From NCBI GenBank assembly GCA_022570975.1, contig JACZYS010000059.1, positions 1 to 11,527 on the forward strand: 11,527 bases of DNA, given 5' to 3'. This document shows positions 7,496 through 11,527 of this stretch, piece by piece. Position 1 is the stretch's first letter. Each line of letters opens with the position of its first letter. The notes under the pieces are model-generated. The model was given only the letters and a program-made list of their open reading frames with translations. It had not been told where the DNA came from and did not search any database. The DNA comes from Candidatus Zixiibacteriota bacterium. GTDB taxonomy: Bacteria; Zixibacteria; MSB-5A5; GN15; FEB-12. Made by a program: the position numbers and the translations under genes.

Positions 7496-8301
7496 GAGAT
7501 TCCCTTTTTTCTATTTCTAAAATAAATTACGTTACCAATTATTATCATCAGAATTACATATAAGTGGGCCGTTGTCTGGGCCAGCATGGCTCTTGCTCCC
7601 CCGCCGTCATAACCAAGCATCTTTTCATATTCTGCCGCTCCCCTGAGACCACCAATCATAGAATGCATCTGTCCTGCTTCAAGGTATGGGTCATAGGTTG
7701 TAACCATCGCGGCTGCAACTCCTGCAACTACAGCAATATTATAGCGCATTCCGGCATACTCTATCCAATGAGTTGTCAGAGAGCCATCGGCAATGGAAAG
7801 CACGGCCGATACGTCATCATAGTTTTCAATACCTGACAGTATTGGTATATCAGAATATTTGTTACCCAGATAATCTTTGGGAAAAGTTTTGGGGATTGAT
7901 TCCCCCATAGATAAAATGGCCGCAATATATTGCGGTTTGAACCCGAGATATACATAGTCCTGGCCATATTTCCGATCATACTCCCGGCCGATTTCACTCA
8001 TCAGGCGATAGCCGATTAAAGTTCCTTCGGAAAAAAGTGAAAGACCAATCAGCTTGTGGCCTTTGCTGAAAGCGTGTTTTAAAAGGGCGGTTGCAATCGG
8101 TTTGATTTCGGGAATCGATGAAGCCTCATGGTCAAAAGAAACTATAAGATAAGAATTTTCCGGCAGAGAATCTATAAAGCCATACAACCTCTTTGTATTT
8201 TCTGAAACCTCGACATCAAGTTTGATATTCAATGACATTACCAGCGCCGTCAGAACAAACAAACCTAAAAAAACATAATGGCGGGGAAGCAGGTTTTTCA
8301 T
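7492..8301 (-). CDS. Conserved membrane-anchored protein, third gene of the DUF6754 cluster
   Basis: The product (269 residues) has a membrane segment at each end (about 9-27 and 246-261) and one folded domain between them (about 45-220). Conserved-looking blocks are FDHEASSIPEIKPIATALL, YVYLGFKPQYIAAILSMGE, ENYDDVSAVL, YNIAVVAGVAA and GGLRGAAEYEK. Alternating strands and helices suggest a Rossmann-like fold. There is no nucleotide-binding glycine motif or catalytic triad I can name. Two adjacent ATGs exist: 8304 is only 3 bases from GGGAGG (8308-8313), while 8301 is 6 bases from it and overlaps the upstream stop as TGATG. I chose 8301; the longer form adds one residue. Its order of elements parallels that of the DUF6754 protein. 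Function unknown. Confidence 0.83.
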   Translation of the reverse strand: MKNLLPRHYVFLGLFVLTALVMSLNIKLDVEVSENTKRLYGFIDSLPENSYLIVSFDHEASSIPEIKPIATALLKHAFSKGHKLIGLSLFSEGTLIGYRLMSEIGREYDRKYGQDYVYLGFKPQYIAAILSMGESIPKTFPKDYLGNKYSDIPILSGIENYDDVSAVLSIADGSLTTHWIEYAGMRYNIAVVAGVAAAMVTTYDPYLEAGQMHSMIGGLRGAAEYEKMLGYDGGGARAMLAQTTAHLYVILMIIIGNVIYFRNRKKGIS

Positions 8302-8918
8302 CATTTTCCTCCCAGCCAGGTTCTTTCAATACCCAAAATTACTCTCAGCGAAGTAGTCACCGAGCCCAGGCCAATTCCAATTAATATTCCTCGCCTTGCG
8401 GCCATGGCCGGGTTGGAGCGGAGCCAGTTGGCGAAGTCGGTCAAGAAATCAAACTGAAATCCGGGAATTGATGAGCGACTGATTAAAATTATGATTGCTG
8501 AGGCCAACAGAATTCCTGCTGGAATAGAGCGTGCTCGGAATCCTCTGAACGAGGCCGAGGCGACAAAAAATGCAAGAAGTGAAAACACTGTCGCCTGAAG
8601 CGGTACCTGCACATTTTCAAATATCCACGTAAAGGGCGTATCAGCTTTTATTCCCCATATCATAGCAAGTAGAGGCATTAAGATTAATCCTCCGAGCGAG
8701 GCCAGCTTATAGATTTTGCTTTCACCTTCTCTTAGCTCCCTTACCGAATTCATTATGAAACCGGCAATACCAACGATGAGCGTAAAGGCAAAAATTATTT
8801 GCCAGTATTCCAAAATTGACTGGTTGAGAAGTTTTGCCGTCGGGTGGTTTGAGAAATACTGAACAAACATGACCAGTCCGAAGATGAAACAGGTCATCAA
8901 GGCAAATTTTCTGGTCAT
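8301..8918 (-). CDS. Six-helix membrane protein, second gene of the DUF6754 cluster
   Basis: With the start at ATG 8918 the protein has 205 residues and six predicted segments (about 5-22, 38-57, 70-89, 106-124, 131-147, 176-195). Striking blocks are ENVQVPLQATVFSLLAFFVA, FRGFRARS and, at the end, RRGILIGIGLGSVTTSLR followed by ILGIERTWLGG. I associate these with a conserved family found beside DUF6754 genes. The frame is open to a TTG at 8933. I prefer the ATG because it overlaps the previous stop by one base (TAATG) and has GGTGGA 7 bases upstream. Basic arginine clusters after segments 4 and 6 suggest cytoplasmic loops. No enzymatic motif is seen; function unknown. Confidence 0.83.
   Translation of the reverse strand: MTRKFALMTCFIFGLVMFVQYFSNHPTAKLLNQSILEYWQIIFAFTLIVGIAGFIMNSVRELREGESKIYKLASLGGLILMPLLAMIWGIKADTPFTWIFENVQVPLQATVFSLLAFFVASASFRGFRARSIPAGILLASAIIILISRSSIPGFQFDFLTDFANWLRSNPAMAARRGILIGIGLGSVTTSLRVILGIERTWLGGK
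8308..8313 (-). promoter_or_regulatory. Ribosome binding site GGGAGG deciding the start of the third cluster gene
   Basis: This is the strongest Shine-Dalgarno of the cluster. It lies 6 bases from the ATG at 8301 and 3 from the ATG at 8304, favouring 8301. It is embedded in the last codons (Gly-Gly-Lys) of the preceding gene. Confidence 0.6.
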
Positions 8919-9823
8919 TAAAATTTCCACCAACCGAACAGATCAGCCTCAAAGAAACTCTGGTAAGTGACCAAAATTGTGGCAACTAACAAAAAAACAA
9001 TGATGATAATTTTTAAAATATCCTGTGCCCTAACCGAGGCCATAATGGAACGGTCACCGGATAAATAACCGGATGCCGCAAAGAGCTCTTCCCCAATCAG
9101 AGTAAAATCACAGGCTACAATAAAAAATGAAAGTTGAATGGTAGAATCGGTACCGGCAATTTGAATTGCCCCGATTGAGTTTCCCGTTTCAGCCAGTATG
9201 AGTGACTCGGCTTCAAATGTCCCAAGCAAGAAAATTGAGGCCGGTTTTATACGTGAGACCATGCCATCAACTGCGGCTGCATATCCAAACTGGGTCGATG
9301 AGACATAGCAGATATCTGATTCTTTGTATCGGTCAGGATATCCGGCATTAATATAGCTCTCTTTGATAACTTCCTGAGCAACGGTCATTATTACCGGGTC
9401 ATGGGTTGGGAAAATAAGTTGACAATCATATTGGGCCGTTTTGGCGGCTATATTACTGAGGAAGTTTAAGGCGGCAATGGTAGTTGGCCGCTGGATATCT
9501 CCCCCCCACCCGGGCGTAAACAAAACCGGACGAGCCATTTCTGTTGCCCGGCCAATAGCATCTTCAATTGCCCCCAGCCCGCCAATTTTTCTCATCTGGT
9601 ATTTATCTCTGCTTTTTTTGTGGTAGGTTGTATAAAGAACAATTGCGATTGTAACCAGCGAAACTATGAACAGAGGGAGTTTATCAACATTGAAATACGA
9701 TACATTTGTACTGGTCAGGACAAGTATGCTTAACATTATGGTTTTATTGTGCCGATTCTTTAACAAATGTTCAACAAAAACATATTTGGCCAACTGCAAT
9801 ATATTTTGTTTGACAGTTTCCAA
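8918..9823 (-). CDS. DUF6754-like membrane-anchored protein, first gene of the cluster
   Basis: The longest form has 301 residues. Two hydrophobic segments near the N-terminus (about 27-42 and 49-65) and one at the C-terminus (269-287) flank a domain of about 190 residues. That domain carries the motifs I associate with DUF6754: GAIEDAIGRATEMARPVLFTPG (in two parts, 84-105), FPTHDPVIM, SSTQFGYAAAVDGM, AESLILAETG (205-214), GAIQIAGT (218-225) and TLIGEELFAASGYLS (241-255). The function of the family is unknown. The start is doubtful: 9823 is a TTG with no ribosome site, and other TTG codons and an ATG (9736, residue 30) lie downstream. A start at 9736 would lose part of the first hydrophobic stretch but would free the promoter region. 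It diverges from the sugar importer and leads a run of eight minus-strand genes. Confidence 0.8.
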   Translation of the reverse strand: METVKQNILQLAKYVFVEHLLKNRHNKTIMLSILVLTSTNVSYFNVDKLPLFIVSLVTIAIVLYTTYHKKSRDKYQMRKIGGLGAIEDAIGRATEMARPVLFTPGWGGDIQRPTTIAALNFLSNIAAKTAQYDCQLIFPTHDPVIMTVAQEVIKESYINAGYPDRYKESDICYVSSTQFGYAAAVDGMVSRIKPASIFLLGTFEAESLILAETGNSIGAIQIAGTDSTIQLSFFIVACDFTLIGEELFAASGYLSGDRSIMASVRAQDILKIIIIVFLLVATILVTYQSFFEADLFGWWKF

Positions 9824-9865
9824 TGTAAATTATTGATTATGACAGATTAAACAGACAATTAAGGA
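9810..9865. promoter_or_regulatory. Candidate overlapping divergent promoters between the DUF6754 cluster and the sugar importer
   Basis: On the plus strand TTGACA (9810-9815) is followed after 15-19 bases by TATTGATTAT (9831-9840), a plausible but imperfect -10 for the binding-protein gene, which has AAGGA (9861-9865) before its ATG. On the minus strand TGTCATAAT (9844-9836) is an extended -10, giving a start near 9829, only about 6 bases before the TTG at 9823. The two -10 regions overlap. Repeated GACAG/ACAGA words (9812, 9841, 9853) could be regulator sites. All from consensus matching by eye. Confidence 0.35.
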
Positions 9866-9870
9866 ATGTC

Positions 9871-11079
9871 ATGAAGCTGCTATCTATTTTTTTACTGTTA
9901 TTCTTCTTATTTGCGCCGCCGGCTAGTTCAATAACTATTGAATGGTGGCAGTTCTGGACTGATGCTAACATTAAACCGGTTATCAATTCAATCATTGAAG
10001 AATTTGAAAAAGCAAATCCGGATATTGAAGTAAACGTAACCGAGCTTACCTGGTCACACGGCCATGAAAAAATTGTTCTTGCCTTTGAATCCGGAAATGC
10101 TCCCGATATTGTAGAGCTAGGCTCAGACTGGATTGCCCAGTTTGCCTATACCGAACAACTGGCTGACATGACTGATATGGTAACCGATGACAGCATTAAT
10201 TTTAAAGGTTGGGGCATGTCCACTTATGAAAATAAAATTTTTGCTCATCCCTGGATTTTGGGAACCAGAGTCCTCTTTTTCAACAGAAGTCTGATGCTGA
10301 GAGCCGGGTACGATGGCAACTTTATACCTATCACCTGGATGCAACTGTTTTTTGCGGCTAATAAAATTGATGCTCTGGATAAAGACATTCACGGATGGGG
10401 ATCAAACACAGCAGAGAAACACAGACTGTACAAAAAATTCATGCCTTTTTTCTGGTCGGCCAGAGCACAGATTTTTTCCGATGACAACAAGTACTGCGTG
10501 CTCCCATCTCTTAAAGGAGTGAGCGCACTTACTTTCTACAAAAAACTTCACGATTCCTGCAGTTATGTTTCCAATCAAAGAGGAATTGAAGATGCTTTTT
10601 TAGAAGGAAAAATTGGATTCATATTATCGGGTGACTGGCTTTTGAAAAGAATAGAGAATGAAAATAGAAATATTGACCTGATGTCAACTCTCATGCCCGG
10701 ACCCGGTTCCGTGGGAAGATCATTCCTGGGCGGAGAATTTTTGGCAATTGCAGAGTCATCTGATAATAAAGAAGCGGCCCTAAAATTTATTAAATTCTTA
10801 ACCTCGCCTGAAAACCAGCTCAAATTCTGCAAGGCAAACCGGACCGCCACTCCGTCATCGGTTGTTGCCAGCCAGGATTCTTATTTTAGCTCAAATCCTC
10901 ATTTGAAACTGTTTAACCAGCAAATATTGTCAGCTATTCATCCTCCTGTTGACCCGGACTGGGTAAAGATTGAGGATATTATTGAAAGAGCTGTTGAAGA
11001 AGTGCTCTTCAGAAACGGACCGGTAGCCGGAACGCTTAAGAATGCTCAGGAAAAAATTGAAAAACTGAAATATCAATAG
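9871..11079 (+). CDS. Carbohydrate ABC transporter extracellular solute-binding protein (SBP_bac_1 type)
   Basis: This 402-residue periplasmic binding protein of the maltose/multiple-sugar family (cluster 1) captures sugar for the importer. A signal peptide (residues 1 to about 20, hydrophobic core IFLLLFFLF, likely cut near PPASS) has no lipobox cysteine, so the protein should be soluble in the periplasm of a diderm. The mature start ITIEWWQFWTD, then FEKANPDIEVNV, GNAPDIVELGSDW and GKIGFILSGDW, followed by GGEFLAIAESSDNKEAALKFIKFL, are family hallmarks. The many tryptophans fit sugar stacking. AAGGA (9861-9865) sits 5 bases before the ATG. The permease gene follows after 7 bases. The specific sugar cannot be told. 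Confidence 0.93.
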   Translation: MKLLSIFLLLFFLFAPPASSITIEWWQFWTDANIKPVINSIIEEFEKANPDIEVNVTELTWSHGHEKIVLAFESGNAPDIVELGSDWIAQFAYTEQLADMTDMVTDDSINFKGWGMSTYENKIFAHPWILGTRVLFFNRSLMLRAGYDGNFIPITWMQLFFAANKIDALDKDIHGWGSNTAEKHRLYKKFMPFFWSARAQIFSDDNKYCVLPSLKGVSALTFYKKLHDSCSYVSNQRGIEDAFLEGKIGFILSGDWLLKRIENENRNIDLMSTLMPGPGSVGRSFLGGEFLAIAESSDNKEAALKFIKFLTSPENQLKFCKANRTATPSSVVASQDSYFSSNPHLKLFNQQILSAIHPPVDPDWVKIEDIIERAVEEVLFRNGPVAGTLKNAQEKIEKLKYQ

Positions 11080-11086
11080 AAGCTAA

Positions 11087-11527
11087 ATGAGTAACAAACA
11101 GTTCAGCGGTTTATCTTTTTCTCTCCCCTGGCTTATTACATTTGTCCTATTCTGGCTTTTTCCGTTGGGCTATTCTTTTGTTATTGGATTTACAGATTAC
11201 CAACTGCTGTCAAAATCTTTTGAATGGATTGGGTTTGACAATTATGTTAGCCTGATAGAAGACCCGGATTTTATCTCCGCCTTAAAGAATACTTTTATTT
11301 TTGTTTTCGGAACAATCCCCATAACAACTGTCATTGCCTTATTGCTGGCTCTGCTTTTGAATAGAAGTTTTACCGGCCGGGATTTTTTTAGAGCCGGATT
11401 TTTTATGCCTTCAATAACCTCGATGGTTGTTGTTGCCTTAATATTCACCAATCTCTTTCAAAGAGGCGGATATATTGCCATGCTGGCCGAGATGATTGGT
11501 TTTTCTCCTCCCGTAAACGGCTTTCTT
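11087..11527 (+). CDS. Carbohydrate ABC transporter permease, MalF/UgpA type (partial, cut by right edge)
   Basis: I read 147 codons from ATG 11087 with no stop before the edge, about half of the usual 290 or so. The N-terminus (SLPWLITFVLFWLFPLGYSF) is the first membrane helix. FEWIGFDNYVSLIEDPDF is the typical periplasmic loop of this family, and ALKNTFIFVFGTIPITTVIA opens the transmembrane permease domain. RAGFFMPSITSMVVVALIF is the characteristic mid-domain helix. The cytoplasmic EAA loop lies beyond the window. It would pair with a second permease (MalG type) and an ATPase expected further right. The start follows the binding-protein stop by 7 bases with only a weak purine stretch (AGAAG) in front, so translation is probably coupled. 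Confidence 0.92.
   Translation, partial: MSNKQFSGLSFSLPWLITFVLFWLFPLGYSFVIGFTDYQLLSKSFEWIGFDNYVSLIEDPDFISALKNTFIFVFGTIPITTVIALLLALLLNRSFTGRDFFRAGFFMPSITSMVVVALIFTNLFQRGGYIAMLAEMIGFSPPVNGFL

Noticed and set aside
7056..7836. Open frames on the plus strand opposite the membrane-protein genes, one with several Cys and His residues
   Set aside because: They lie antisense to well-supported coupled genes, have no ribosome sites and no recognisable domain; the Cys/His content comes from the reverse reading of the real gene.

Overview
This window looks like chromosomal DNA of an AT-leaning, diderm (outer-membrane) bacterium. The evidence is a SPOR-domain lipoprotein with a lipobox, a sugar-binding protein with a cleavable signal peptide but no lipobox cysteine, a periplasmic-type D-Ala-D-Ala carboxypeptidase and an exported DUF1573 protein. 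Gene content and style are compatible with an FCB-group or uncultured candidate-phylum lineage (Zixibacteria-like is my guess, at low confidence). There is no sign of phage, transposon, CRISPR, tRNA or rRNA.

Layout. A SPOR lipoprotein (minus strand, cut by the left edge) diverges from a two-gene plus-strand unit: a cystathionine beta-synthase/cysteine synthase-like PLP enzyme overlapping a DUF1573 exported protein. A 290-base convergent gap follows. It holds GTCA/TGAC dyads, a tandem TTGACA promoter-like element and a strong multi-helix hairpin with a T-run, which is a terminator or a small standalone RNA. From 9823 back to 2672, eight minus-strand genes are packed with overlaps or gaps of at most about 60 bases. 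The first four form a DUF6754 membrane-protein cluster. Then come a NatAB-type ABC ATPase and permease, a D-Ala-D-Ala carboxypeptidase, and an extended-SDR nucleotide-sugar epimerase/dehydratase. On the right, diverging from the DUF6754 cluster, starts a carbohydrate ABC importer operon (binding protein, then a MalF-type permease cut by the right edge).

How the parts work together. The importer should bring sugars or oligosaccharides across the inner membrane. The ABC exporter, carboxypeptidase and epimerase are envelope functions. The four-gene DUF6754 cluster is the least understood part. It encodes two membrane-anchored proteins with a Rossmann-like-looking domain (301 and about 269 residues) and two small six-helix membrane proteins (each about 205 residues), in alternating order and translationally coupled. 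By eye the two anchored proteins share an order of strands, helices and motifs, so the cluster may be a duplicated two-gene module making a membrane complex. This is the best candidate for an undescribed system here. The possible small RNA at 2474-2553 is second.
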